Assembly (NCBI RefSeq): GCF_039908645.1
Contig: NZ_CP150917.1
Span: 2,367,501 to 2,431,500 of the forward strand
Direction: 5' to 3'
DNA from: Pseudomonas helvetica
GTDB taxonomy: Bacteria; Pseudomonadota; Gammaproteobacteria; Pseudomonadales; Pseudomonadaceae
Length of the DNA: 64,000 nt
Shown in pieces: positions 1 through 7,928 of this stretch (positions are counted from its first letter, which is position 1; every line of letters starts with the position of its first letter). A program made the position numbers and the translations under genes. Below the pieces are notes generated by a model, which saw nothing but the letters and a program-made list of their open reading frames with translations, was not told the DNA's origin and ran no database searches.

Positions 1-280
1 AAGCGCCCACGAGTTGATCGCTCACAATCGTACGACTCAAGACGTGGCTGATCTGATCGGCGCTGATTGGCTCATCTATCAGGACCTGCCTGACTTGATC
101 GAAGCGGTCGGTGGCGGCAAGATCAAGATCGAGAACTTCGATTGTGCGGTGTTCGACGGCAAGTACGTCACCGGTGACGTCGACGAGGCTTACCTGAACA
201 AGATCGAGCAGGCACGTAACGATGCCTCCAAGGTCAAGACGCAGGCAGTCAGTGCGATCATCGATCTGTACAACAACTGA
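1..280 (+). CDS. purF: Amidophosphoribosyltransferase PurF, C-terminal end (partial)
   Basis: The reading frame is open from the first bases of the window and ends with TGA at 278-280, so only the last ~92 codons are present. The tail (ADWLIYQDLPDLIEAVGGG, then FDCAVFDGKYVTGDV and AVSAIIDLYNN) is the end of PurF. PurF makes phosphoribosylamine from PRPP and glutamine in the first step of purine synthesis. The catalytic glutaminase and PRPP-binding parts lie outside the window. An intrinsic terminator follows directly. metZ downstream is the usual Pseudomonas neighbour. Confidence 0.9.
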   Translation, partial: SAHELIAHNRTTQDVADLIGADWLIYQDLPDLIEAVGGGKIKIENFDCAVFDGKYVTGDVDEAYLNKIEQARNDASKVKTQAVSAIIDLYNN

Positions 281-286
281 GTTTCT

Positions 287-310
287 ACCGGCCCTGAGGG
301 GCCGGTTTTG
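287..310 (+). terminator. Intrinsic terminator after purF
   Basis: An 8-bp perfect stem (ACCGGCCC with GGGCCGGT) closes a 4-base loop and runs into a T-run. It lies 7 bases behind the purF stop and just before the metZ ribosome binding site, so metZ may be fed by read-through or by a promoter I did not resolve. Confidence 0.8.
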
Positions 311-346
311 TATCTATCAATAAAGAACAAGGCAAGGAGTGACAGC

Positions 347-1558
347 ATGAGTCAGGAGTGGGATGCCGGTCGGCTGGACAGCGACCTCGATGGCGTAGCG
401 TTCGATACCCTGGCCGTACGCGCCGGTCAGCACCGTACGCCGGAAGGCGAACACGGTGATCCGATGTTCTTCACTTCGAGCTACGTGTTCCGTACCGCTG
501 CCGATGCGGCGGCACGCTTCGCTGGCGAGGTGCCGGGCAACGTTTACTCGCGCTACACCAACCCGACCGTTCGCTCGTTCGAAGAGCGGATTGCCGCTCT
601 CGAGGGTGCCGAGCAGGCAGTCGCAACGGCTACTGGTATGGCTGCGATCCTTGCGGTGGTGATGAGCCTGTGCAGTGCTGGCGATCATGTGCTGGTCTCG
701 CGCAGCGTGTTCGGCTCGACCATCAGCCTGTTTGAAAAGTACTTCAAGCGTTTTGGCATCGAAGTCGATTATGTGCCTCTGGCTGAGCTGTCCGGCTGGG
801 ACGCGGCAATCAAGGCCAACACCAAATTGCTGTTCGTCGAATCGCCGTCCAATCCTTTGGCCGAGTTGGTGGACATTGCTGCGTTGTCGAAAATCGCTCA
901 CGCCAAGGGCGCGATGCTGGTGGTCGACAACTGCTTCTGCACGCCAGCCTTGCAGCAGCCGCTGAAGCTCGGTGCGGACGTGGTCGTGCATTCGGCTACC
1001 AAGTTCATCGACGGCCAGGGTCGTTGCATGGGCGGTGTGGTGGCCGGTCGTAGCGAGCAGATGAAAGAGATCGTCGGCTTCCTGCGCACCGCCGGGCCGA
1101 CCTTGAGCCCGTTCAACGCCTGGATCTTCCTCAAGGGTCTGGAAACGTTGAACCTGCGCATGAAGGCGCACTGCGCCAATGCCCAGCAACTGGCCGAGTG
1201 GCTGGAGCAGCAGGACGGCATCGAGAAAGTCCACTATGCCGGCCTCAAGAGCCATCCGCAGCATGAGTTGGCTCAGCGCCAGCAGAAGGGTTTTGGCGCC
1301 GTGGTAAGTTTCGAGGTCAAGGGTGGCAAAGACGGCGCCTGGCGTTTTATCGATGCCACGCGTTTGATTTCAATCACCGCCAACCTCGGTGACAGCAAGA
1401 CCACCATTACCCATCCGAGCACCACCTCTCACGGTCGCCTGGCGCCGCAAGAGCGTGAGGCGGCGGGGATTCGCGACAGCTTGATCCGCATTGCGGTCGG
1501 CCTCGAAGACGTGGCTGACCTGCAAGCGGATCTGGCGCGCGGGCTGGCTGCCTTGTGA
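347..1558 (+). CDS. metZ: O-succinylhomoserine sulfhydrylase MetZ
   Basis: A 403-residue PLP enzyme of the Cys/Met metabolism family. It makes homocysteine from O-succinylhomoserine and sulfide, the direct sulfhydrylation route of Pseudomonas. Visible family marks are YSRYTNPT near residue 70, the substrate/PLP loop [21 protein letters not shown], and the PLP-lysine motif [12 protein letters not shown]. The frame is open further upstream, but ATG 347 is preceded by AAGGAGT at a good distance and gives the expected N-terminus ([11 protein letters not shown]). The stop overlaps the GTG start of the next gene, so the two are translationally coupled. Cystathionine gamma-synthase is the main alternative, but the neighbourhood favours MetZ. 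Confidence 0.93.
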   Translation: MSQEWDAGRLDSDLDGVAFDTLAVRAGQHRTPEGEHGDPMFFTSSYVFRTAADAAARFAGEVPGNVYSRYTNPTVRSFEERIAALEGAEQAVATATGMAAILAVVMSLCSAGDHVLVSRSVFGSTISLFEKYFKRFGIEVDYVPLAELSGWDAAIKANTKLLFVESPSNPLAELVDIAALSKIAHAKGAMLVVDNCFCTPALQQPLKLGADVVVHSATKFIDGQGRCMGGVVAGRSEQMKEIVGFLRTAGPTLSPFNAWIFLKGLETLNLRMKAHCANAQQLAEWLEQQDGIEKVHYAGLKSHPQHELAQRQQKGFGAVVSFEVKGGKDGAWRFIDATRLISITANLGDSKTTITHPSTTSHGRLAPQEREAAGIRDSLIRIAVGLEDVADLQADLARGLAAL

Positions 1559-2331
1559 TCGAGTTGTCCGCGCCTGCAAGCAGCGCTAATGGCCGGGTTG
1601 CACTGGTTACCGGTGCTGCGCGCGGCATCGGTCTGGGGATTGCCGCCTGGCTGGTCAGCGAAGGCTGGCAGGTGGTGCTGACCGATCTGGACCGTGCGCG
1701 CGGCTCGAAGGTTGCCAAGGTGCTGGGCGACAACGCCTGCTTCATTGGCATGGACGTGGCCGATGAACAGCAGGTGGCTCAGGGCGTCGCCGAGGTGCTT
1801 GGGCAGTTCGGTCGCATCGACGCGCTGGTGTGCAATGCGGCCGTCGCCGATCCGCACAACATCACGCTGGAAAGCCTCGATCTGGCGTACTGGAATCGGG
1901 TGTTGGCGGTGAACCTCAGTGGGCCAATGTTGCTGGCCAAGCACTGTGCGCCTTACTTGCGCGCTCACAGTGGCGCCATCGTCAATCTGGCCTCGACCCG
2001 AGCGGCACAGTCAGAGCCGGATACCGAGGCTTACGCGGCGAGCAAGGGCGGTTTGCTGGCATTGACTCACGCCTTGGCCATCAGCCTGGGGCCAGAGATT
2101 CGGGTCAATGCAGTCAGTCCCGGCTGGATTGATACGCGTGATCCAGCGACGCGGCGTGCCGAACCGCTGAGTGATGCAGATCATGCTCAGCATCCGGCGG
2201 GCAGGGTAGGGACCGTCGAGGATGTGGCGGCGATGGTGGCCTGGCTACTGTCGAAGAATGCAGGGTTTGTCACGGGCCAGGAGTTTGTGGTCGACGGTGG
2301 CATGACCAAGAAAATGATTTATGGCGATTAA
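1555..2331 (+). CDS. Short-chain dehydrogenase/reductase
   Basis: A 258-residue classical SDR with a Rossmann cofactor site near the N-terminus ([13 protein letters not shown], residues ~18-30), the NAA motif ([10 protein letters not shown]), the active-site YAASKGG and a C-terminal VDGGM. The start is GTG inside the metZ stop (GTGA overlap), which points to co-expression with metZ. SDR plus MetZ is a fixed pair in Pseudomonas, but the substrate cannot be read from the sequence. The acidic residue after the second beta strand (TDLDRARG) suggests NAD(H) rather than NADP(H); this is inference. Confidence 0.85.
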   Translation: MIELSAPASSANGRVALVTGAARGIGLGIAAWLVSEGWQVVLTDLDRARGSKVAKVLGDNACFIGMDVADEQQVAQGVAEVLGQFGRIDALVCNAAVADPHNITLESLDLAYWNRVLAVNLSGPMLLAKHCAPYLRAHSGAIVNLASTRAAQSEPDTEAYAASKGGLLALTHALAISLGPEIRVNAVSPGWIDTRDPATRRAEPLSDADHAQHPAGRVGTVEDVAAMVAWLLSKNAGFVTGQEFVVDGGMTKKMIYGD

Positions 2332-2441
2332 CCGAGGTTCCGGGGCGGGGCTGGAGAAGGCTTGAGGTTGAGGGTGTCGCGGATTGGCGCCCCAGGAGAT
2401 GACATGATTTTGTCTTTTTCAGAAAAACTTCAAGCAGGCTA

Positions 2442-2470
2442 TTGACTTAGCTTCGGTATCTGCGTAAATT
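2442..2470 (+). promoter_or_regulatory. Promoter of the tRNA-Val/tRNA-Asp cluster
   Basis: TTGACT (2442-2447) and TAAATT (2465-2470) are separated by 17 bases and end 21 bases before the first tRNA. A GC-rich stretch follows the -10 box, as is common at stable-RNA promoters under stringent control. Assignment is by pattern only. Confidence 0.6.
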
Positions 2471-2491
2471 TCGCGGCCTCAGAGAAGCAAA

Positions 2492-2567
2492 GGGTGATTA
2501 GCTCAGCTGGGAGAGCGTCTGCCTTACAAGCAGAATGTCGGCGGTTCGATCCCGTCATCACCCACCA
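2492..2567 (+). tRNA. tRNA-Val (anticodon TAC)
   Basis: A complete 76-base cloverleaf: acceptor GGGTGAT paired with ATCACCC, D arm GCTC/GAGC, anticodon stem TCTGC/GCAGA with loop CTTACAA, T arm GGCGG/CCGTC (one G-T pair) with TTCGATC, and an encoded CCA end. The anticodon TAC reads GTA-type valine codons. It is the first of three tRNAs in a cluster. Confidence 0.95.
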
Positions 2568-2623
2568 CTTCTTGAGAGTCTTGCGAAAGCAGGAAGGAAG
2601 CTGTAAAAAGCCTCCACCGACGC

Positions 2624-2700
2624 GCAGCGGTAGTTCAGTCGGTTAGAATACCGGCCTGTCACGCCGGGGGTCGCGGGTTCGAGTCCCGTCCGCTGCGCCA
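2624..2700 (+). tRNA. tRNA-Asp (anticodon GTC), copy 1
   Basis: A 77-base tRNA with acceptor GCAGCGG/CCGCTGC, anticodon loop CTGTCAC (GTC, aspartate) and encoded CCA. It is identical to the next tRNA 95 bases downstream. The two copies probably share one transcript with tRNA-Val. Confidence 0.95.
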
Positions 2701-2795
2701 TATTTTCCAGATCGGGTTTTCCCGGTTTGAGATTGAAAAGCTTACAAGCTCTTCAATCCGACAAAGGTTCACACAGACGCAAGTCTGAGCGATAC

Positions 2796-2872
2796 GCAGC
2801 GGTAGTTCAGTCGGTTAGAATACCGGCCTGTCACGCCGGGGGTCGCGGGTTCGAGTCCCGTCCGCTGCGCCA
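2796..2872 (+). tRNA. tRNA-Asp (anticodon GTC), copy 2
   Basis: Identical in sequence to the copy at 2624-2700. The spacer between the copies differs from the spacer before copy 1, so the duplication is confined to the tRNA itself. Confidence 0.95.
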
Positions 2873-2946
2873 TATCTGTCTCAAGGCCCACTGAACGCCT
2901 TGAAGCACGAAGAGAGCCACTGGCTACTTCGAGTCGATAGCAAAGA

Positions 2947-2973
2947 CCCTGGTCGAAAGACCGGGGTTTTTTG
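2947..2973 (+). terminator. Terminator of the tRNA cluster
   Basis: An 8-bp stem (CCCTGGTC with GACCGGGG, one T-G pair) closed by a GAAA tetraloop and followed by a seven-T run. It lies 74 bases behind the second tRNA-Asp. Confidence 0.85.
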
Positions 2974-3111
2974 TTTCTGGAATTTTTAATCCGAATGTTG
3001 GCTCCCACCGTGCGCAGGAGCCAAGCTTGCTCCGGGCGGCGATCCGACGATAGCGATTTCAACGACGCCATCGCCGGCAAGCCGTGCTCCTACAGGTGTG
3101 CTGGCATTCAA

Positions 3112-4395
3112 TCAGAAATCGAACTTGTCTCGCAGGCCGTAATACCAGGCGCCTAGCGCCGCAAACGGTGTGCGCAACAACTGGCCGCCAGGGAAAGGGT
3201 AGTGCGGCAGGTCGGCAAAGGCATCAAAGCGCTCTGCCTGGCCGCGCAAGGCTTCGGCCAGGACTTTGCCTGCCAGGTGCGTGTAAGTCACGCCATGGCC
3301 GCTACAGCCCTGGGAGTAATAGATGTTGTCGCCCAGGCGTCCGACCTGCGGCAGGCGCGACAAGGTCAGCAGGAAGTTGCCGGTCCAGGCGTAATCAATC
3401 TTCACATCCTTGAGCTGCGGGAAGGCCTTGAGCATCTTCGGTCGAATGATCGCTTCGATGTTCGCCGGATCCCGAGCGCCGTATACCACGCCGCCACCGA
3501 AGATCAGGCGCTTGTCGCCAGAAAGGCGATAGTAATCGAGCAAGTAGTTACAGTCCTCGACGCAGTAATCCTGTGGCAACAGACTCTTCGCCAGCTCATC
3601 GCCCAAGGGTTCGGTGGTGATCACCTGGGTGCCGCACGGCATTGATTTGGCGGCCAGCTCTGGAACCAGATTGCCCAGGTAGGCATTGCCGGCGACGATG
3701 ATGAACTTGGCCCTGACCTTGCCTTGAGGCGTATGCACCACCGGATTGGCGCCACGCTCGATGCGTACGGCAGGTGACTGTTCGTAAATCGTCCCGCCCA
3801 GCGACTCGACGGCAGCGGCTTCACCCAGGGCCAGGTTGAGCGGGTGGATGTGGCCGCCACTCATGTCGAGCATGCCGCCCACGTATTGGTCGCAGGCGAC
3901 GACCTCGCGAATGCGGCGCTTGTCCAGGAGTTCCAGCTGAGTGTGGCCGTAGCGTTCCCACAGGCGCTTCTGTGACTCCAGATGGCCCATCTGCTTGCTG
4001 GTGATGGCTGCAAATACACCGCCGTCTTTCAGGTCGCACTGGATCTGGTATCTGGCCACTCGGTCGCGAATGATCTTGCCGCCTTCGAACGCCATCTGCC
4101 CGAGCATTTGCGCTTGCTTGGGGCCGACGCTACGTTCGATCACATCGATATCGCGGCTGTAGCTGTTAACGATCTGGCCACCGTTGCGGCCCGAAGCGCC
4201 GAAGCCGACTTTGGCTGCCTCCAGGACCGTCACCCGAAACCCGCTCTCCAGTAGAAACAATGCGCTGGACAGGCCGGTATAGCCCGCACCAATAACGCAT
4301 ATATCGGTTTCTACGTCATCCTGCAGCATTGGGCGCAACGGCGCGGCGTTGGCCGACGCCGCGTAATAGGATTCCGGGTAGGGGGTGTTCGCCAT
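3112..4395 (-). CDS. FAD-dependent amine oxidoreductase, gamma-glutamylputrescine oxidase-like
   Basis: A 427-residue flavoprotein of the DAO (glycine oxidase/PuuB-like) family. The FAD-binding Rossmann motif is VIGAGYTGLSSALFLLESG (residues ~34-52), followed by the GASGRNGGQI motif of this family, a second nucleotide contact (AKFIIVAGNAY), and the C-terminal GCSGHGVTYTHLAGK. Such enzymes oxidise gamma-glutamylated polyamines or related amines in the cytoplasm. The gene stands alone and converges on the tRNA cluster, so the exact substrate is open. The start is ATG 4395, giving MANTPYPESYYAASA, a usual N-terminus for this group. Confidence 0.85.
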   Translation of the reverse strand: MANTPYPESYYAASANAAPLRPMLQDDVETDICVIGAGYTGLSSALFLLESGFRVTVLEAAKVGFGASGRNGGQIVNSYSRDIDVIERSVGPKQAQMLGQMAFEGGKIIRDRVARYQIQCDLKDGGVFAAITSKQMGHLESQKRLWERYGHTQLELLDKRRIREVVACDQYVGGMLDMSGGHIHPLNLALGEAAAVESLGGTIYEQSPAVRIERGANPVVHTPQGKVRAKFIIVAGNAYLGNLVPELAAKSMPCGTQVITTEPLGDELAKSLLPQDYCVEDCNYLLDYYRLSGDKRLIFGGGVVYGARDPANIEAIIRPKMLKAFPQLKDVKIDYAWTGNFLLTLSRLPQVGRLGDNIYYSQGCSGHGVTYTHLAGKVLAEALRGQAERFDAFADLPHYPFPGGQLLRTPFAALGAWYYGLRDKFDF

Positions 4396-4538
4396 CCTGC
4401 AGCCTCTGTTTAATATATTTTACGAGTGCCCCGATCCTACCTGAGTTAAAAATCGACTGCCAGCTACCCGGAATATCTTCTTTGCCGTACCAAAATTAAA
4501 TATTTTGCATATTCATAGGGTTAGGTGAAAAAAAGGTG

Positions 4539-4566
4539 TTGACACCCCTACGGAATTCCGTAGAAT
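4539..4566 (+). promoter_or_regulatory. tRNA-Val(GAC) promoter with an overlapping palindrome
   Basis: TTGACA (4539-4544), a 16-base spacer and TAGAAT (4561-4566) lie just upstream of tRNA-Val(GAC). A perfect 16-bp palindrome, CTACGGAATTCCGTAG (4548-4563), fills the spacer and enters the -10 box, a position where a bound repressor would block polymerase. No protein is known to me for this site. Confidence 0.6.
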
Positions 4567-4579
4567 GCCGCCTCACAGC

Positions 4580-4656
4580 AGGCACGTAGCTCAGTTGGTT
4601 AGAGCACCACCTTGACATGGTGGGGGTCGTTGGTTCGAGTCCAATCGCGCCTACCA
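4580..4656 (+). tRNA. tRNA-Val (anticodon GAC)
   Basis: A 77-base cloverleaf: D arm GCTC/GAGC, anticodon stem CCACC/GGTGG with loop TTGACAT (GAC, valine), T arm GTTGG/CCAAT, encoded CCA. The acceptor strands AGGCACG and CGCGCCT pair except at position 5:68, where A faces C. The rest of the molecule is intact. Confidence 0.92.
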
Positions 4657-4685
4657 AACAAAATCCGCTCTGCTGGGCGGTCTAG

Positions 4686-4716
4686 AAGGGCTCACCGAAA
4701 GGTGGGCCCTTTTTTG
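4686..4716 (+). terminator. Terminator after tRNA-Val(GAC)
   Basis: An 11-bp stem (AAGGGCTCACC with GGTGGGCCCTT, one wobble) with a GAAA loop followed by a T-run, 30 bases behind the tRNA. Confidence 0.85.
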
Positions 4717-4771
4717 TTGCTTCGCGATAGCGTCGATGGGAAACACGGCGGAGAAGTAATAAGGAAATTAC

Positions 4772-4855
4772 GTGCTACGCAAGCTCATCTTGATTTTGGC
4801 CATGTCACAACTGAGTGGCTGCGCCTGGCTTGGGGCCGTTACGAACCCTCCGTAG
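4772..4855 (+). CDS. Candidate 27-residue lipoprotein
   Basis: A very short frame from GTG 4772 to TAG 4853, preceded by AAGGAA six bases upstream. It encodes a basic start (MLRK), a hydrophobic stretch and a lipobox-like LSGC, leaving a mature peptide of about 11 residues (CAWLGAVTNPP). That is the layout of entericidin-type or lysis-type micro-lipoproteins, but I recognise no family. It could equally be the decayed start of a longer lipoprotein. Low confidence because chance frames of this size are common. Confidence 0.3.
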   Translation: MLRKLILILAMSQLSGCAWLGAVTNPP

Positions 4856-4958
4856 TGCTGACGTCGCGATAAACGACCTTGCCAACTGGATGGTTTGACG
4901 CGGGTGGGCGGTTATAGGCCGCAGTTTCGTCCGCATCGACAGCAAAGGAATTTCACCC

Positions 4959-5375
4959 ATGCACCCAACTGTTGAAACGGCACTCACTATCATCTCGAGC
5001 GAGCGCGATGAGAGTGAATACTCTGATTCCTTTGAGGCGGTGCGGGCTGTTGTAGTTGCGCTTGGCGAGGAAGATCTTGCGGAGAGGCTTTTCCTCGACA
5101 TCCCTGGATCAGTTCCTTTTGAGTTGATTGCCGACTTATTCGATCTGCTTGCCTGGCAAACAGATGACAACGGTGCGGCGATTACTCGCTCCGTTGAGAA
5201 CTGGCTGCTTGATGGGCGCGATATCCGCAAAGTGCGCATTGCACTGAATCTTGAGGTCTATCCGTTTCGGCATGCGAATGAGATGTATCGAGTGCTTTCG
5301 GCATTGGGTGAATCAACTCCTGAAGTCGCACATCGTTGTCAGGAGATGATTGCCTCTCGCAAGCAGGTCTCATAG
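4959..5375 (+). CDS. Hypothetical acidic protein
   Basis: A 138-residue soluble, acidic, helix-rich protein with no signal peptide or membrane segment. I do not recognise its family. Acidic start, small size and position as a single gene behind a tRNA fit an orphan immunity protein or a small accessory gene. The repeating helices (residues ~5-55 and ~75-130) would fit an all-alpha immunity fold, but this is only inference. The start is ATG 4959, with a weak AAAGGA upstream. Confidence 0.55.
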   Translation: MHPTVETALTIISSERDESEYSDSFEAVRAVVVALGEEDLAERLFLDIPGSVPFELIADLFDLLAWQTDDNGAAITRSVENWLLDGRDIRKVRIALNLEVYPFRHANEMYRVLSALGESTPEVAHRCQEMIASRKQVS

Positions 5376-5598
5376 GCTCGAGTATCGCTTCGATTGTTCG
5401 GTGCATAGGTGCATAGGTGCAGCGGTGTGCTTCCCTGTTCGTGTCAGCTCGACAGCCGTATGGGGTATCCCGTCGTGGGCAGGCTTTCGTGCCTGTCTGT
5501 CGCCGGTCGCCAGTAGTGGCAGCATGATTTTGTTCACCTGACTTTCTCTCGCCCCACAGGTGTGGCCGGGGCTGACCTCCCAGCGAATCCCGAGACTC

Positions 5599-5623
5599 AA
5601 AAAAGCCCGCACATGGCGGGCTT
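5599..5623 (-). terminator. Terminator for the minus-strand NADAR gene
   Basis: An 8-bp stem (AAGCCCGC with GCGGGCTT) whose minus-strand reading ends in six T. It lies about 120 bases behind the NADAR gene. The stretch 5376-5598 before it holds no gene I can support. Confidence 0.7.
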
Positions 5624-5742
5624 CATATTGCGGCTTGATAGATTCTGGAAGGGTGGAGTAGACCGTGGGTCTTGCTCCGCGCCGTGTGTGCAGCGCAGAG
5701 AACGAAAATGCGGAGCACTTCGACACCCCATTAACGGGCAAA

Positions 5743-6333
5743 TCAGGTTTCGTCGCGGACCTGCATAAGCGCGAACCCCAGCAGATTCAGGCCTCGCCAC
5801 AGGTTGGGGTTGCTCGCGTTTTCGTCGTCCTGGGCGAGCCCAATGCCCCAGATGCTATCAACCGGACTTGCCTCAACTATGATGCGAGAACCGGTCTCCT
5901 TGAGGAAAGCGTTCAACTCCGGGTTTTGGGAGAACTTGGCTTGGTTGGCCCGGACGACAATTGCATATCTGTGTTGCAGCCAATCGTGATCGTTGAACCC
6001 GCGCACGTTGCGGCCAAGAGCTTTGGCTGCGTTGGGGGTTGGAGCCTGGAGCACTTGAGCACGAATTTCTTGATCGCCGAACAAGGCTGCCTTCTCTGCC
6101 ATCATGAAATGTTCGGCAGTTGGGTAGCGTTGCCCCTCGACAGTGAATTCGGCGTTGAACCACTGGCTAAAGCACGAAGATGTAATTCCACTTTTACTTC
6201 GCTGGTGTCCCCAGAAAAAGGCATATTTCAGCTCCTCTCCAGAATTGAAGCGGGAGCGGAGATCTTCTAGATACTTAGAATCGTGCAATGAGGCTTCCTC
6301 AGCAATTAGCATTTGACGTGAGAGGTTTACCAC
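5743..6333 (-). CDS. NADAR family protein (YbiA-like N-glycosidase)
   Basis: A 196-residue protein whose core matches the NADAR fold: YAFFWGHQ, FSQWFNAEFTVEG, the signature YPTAEHFMMAEKAALFGD, KFSQNPELNAFL, and the C-terminal EASPVDSIWGIGL with LWRGLNLLGFALM. Characterised relatives cleave N-glycosidic bonds, either of early riboflavin-pathway intermediates (YbiA/RibX type) or of ADP-ribosylated nucleic acids. The glutamate of TAEH and the tryptophan of IWGIGL are present, so it looks functional. Extra N-terminal residues (1-35) precede the core, so a later start is possible. No riboflavin or toxin gene stands next to it. Confidence 0.85.
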   Translation of the reverse strand: MVNLSRQMLIAEEASLHDSKYLEDLRSRFNSGEELKYAFFWGHQRSKSGITSSCFSQWFNAEFTVEGQRYPTAEHFMMAEKAALFGDQEIRAQVLQAPTPNAAKALGRNVRGFNDHDWLQHRYAIVVRANQAKFSQNPELNAFLKETGSRIIVEASPVDSIWGIGLAQDDENASNPNLWRGLNLLGFALMQVRDET

Positions 6334-6394
6334 GATGCATCAAGGTAAATCTCGATTGAAGGGTTTACTTACGCTTGGCTGGGTATGACTCACC

Positions 6395-6432
6395 CACATA
6401 GGTAACAAAACGGTTCAAGCACATAGGTAACA
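6395..6432. repeat. Two direct repeats, possible IS end relic
   Basis: The 13-base unit CACATAGGTAACA occurs at 6395-6407 and 6420-6432 with a 25-base period. Closely spaced direct repeats like these are found inside the ends of some insertion sequences (IS21 or IS481 type). No transposase frame follows, so if it is an IS end the rest is gone. The remaining stretch 6334-6559 holds nothing else I can support. Confidence 0.4.
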
Positions 6433-6559
6433 GTTTTTAACTGGCACTGGTCGATTCCGAGGATCTGACCATGCTTGGGCTCGGTGTGGGCATGTATTTG
6501 AAGTGGCGCGTTAAGTCGCGACACGTTTCGCGAATAGGCAGAGTGTGTGGCGAGCTGTG

Positions 6560-6949
6560 CTAATCACCAAGACTTACGACCTTGTCACAGTGGGAGCGCT
6601 GAATGAATTTTTCCGTGAAGATTTCATGTGGCAATAACGCACGACTAATTAGCAATCCATCCCCTGGTCTGTAGAAGTGATGCATCGATTTATTACACTC
6701 CGGACACCGCACAAAAAACGCGGCAAGGTAGAAGAGGCAGATATTCGCGACTGCAATCGCTGCATAAGTTTCGAAATAGCCTACTGCCGAGCGGTCAATC
6801 AGTGGCCAAATCAAAAATACCGCACCGCTCCAGATTGTAATGTTGAGGAGCATTGTCAGTGTGATGGCTAAATAACGGCTTTTGAGACTCTTCAATAGGA
6901 TCATCCATTGATCGTGGAACTGTTGTTCGGTCGATTGTATCGCAATCAC
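6560..6949 (-). CDS. Small membrane protein with a CPEC zinc-type motif
   Basis: 129 residues with two hydrophobic segments (about 28-50 and 58-80) and then VRCPECNKSMHHFYRP, a CxxC plus HH cluster that may bind a metal. No family recognised. It stands alone between the IS-like relic and the GNAT gene. AT content is somewhat higher than in the flanking core genes, in line with an accessory origin. Confidence 0.5.
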   Translation of the reverse strand: MIAIQSTEQQFHDQWMILLKSLKSRYLAITLTMLLNITIWSGAVFLIWPLIDRSAVGYFETYAAIAVANICLFYLAAFFVRCPECNKSMHHFYRPGDGLLISRALLPHEIFTEKFIQRSHCDKVVSLGD

Positions 6950-7175
6950 GCAGCGTGAAGCCGGGCTGCCTCAAGGATTCATTGTGGCCCTGCTGCATGG
7001 GCAGGCGCACAGCGAGATGATGTGAGCTGCCTGCCAGCCTTTAAATGGTTCAACTTGTAATCCCTGCCAGCCTGCGCGCTGTACGATGCCGCCTGTGTTA
7101 TCTGCGCCAGTATTTCAAGTACCAGAGTAATGCTATGACAACCAAGCAACCCGACTGGGAGGCGATCGAATGCGC

Positions 7176-7697
7176 CTATCGGGAAATGTCGCAGCACATC
7201 ACAACCATTCCGATCTCGGTCTTGTCGGTGCTAAATGGGATCTCACCCAGTACTTCGAAGCCGAAGCCCTCGTAGAAGCGCCTCGCACTGGCGTTGGTTT
7301 TTAGTACGTCGAGCCAAATGAAATGCTCTTTACGATCTTTGGCAAGTCGGCGGATGAATTGCAGAAGCTGTTTCCCGTAGCCTTTGCCCGCTTGGGTCTT
7401 GAGGAAGTAAATTTTTTGGAGTTCCGCACCGGCCTTGCCGGTAATAGGCATTGGCTTCGACCAGTTAACCTTTGAGAACCCTACCGCTCTGTCGTCTTCA
7501 TCGAGGGCTATGAGCCAACAGTGATGTGTGGGTGCCCCTATCGATTTTTGAAGCGCCAGGACTGAAAAGTCTTCACTCAAGAAATGCTGCATGCCTGAGG
7601 GGCTCCAGATGTCGGAGAAGTGATCCCGATACGTCTCTATGCCGATATCACGAAGTACGTGGATATCTTCAATGGTCGCCTCTCGAATTTTGATCAC
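7176..7697 (-). CDS. GNAT family N-acetyltransferase
   Basis: A 173-residue acetyltransferase. The frame is open from 7757, but GTG 7697 has AAGGAG eight bases upstream and begins the fold directly (IKIREATIEDIHVLRDI). The acetyl-CoA loop appears as QAGKGYGKQLLQFI (Q/RxxGxG/A form), followed by IWLDVLKTNASARRFYEGFGF, the usual C-terminal half. The substrate is unknown. Its 3' end overlaps a short plus-strand scrap (7135-7190) that resembles the bases before the FMN reductase gene. Confidence 0.82.
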   Translation of the reverse strand: MIKIREATIEDIHVLRDIGIETYRDHFSDIWSPSGMQHFLSEDFSVLALQKSIGAPTHHCWLIALDEDDRAVGFSKVNWSKPMPITGKAGAELQKIYFLKTQAGKGYGKQLLQFIRRLAKDRKEHFIWLDVLKTNASARRFYEGFGFEVLGEIPFSTDKTEIGMVVMCCDISR

Positions 7698-7928
7698 TGT
7701 CTCGCTCCTTGCATTGAGTTGATCTCGACCAATACCTACAACGCGCCGGTATTTCAAGTATTAGGTAACCCATAGACGGGCCACGCCCTCCTGCGCTACA
7801 CCTTCGGGTCAGCATTTATCATTCGTAAATAGCTGAGCTCGAAGCGTTCAAGGGGTAGCATAAGAGTCGCTGGTGAGGCGAATACACTGGATTGAACAGA
7901 GCCTTAAGACGGTACCGGGGGTGGCAGC

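Noticed and set aside
317..1264. Long minus-strand frame (315 codons) across metZ
   Set aside because: Shadow of a clear PLP enzyme on the plus strand; the translation has no family features.
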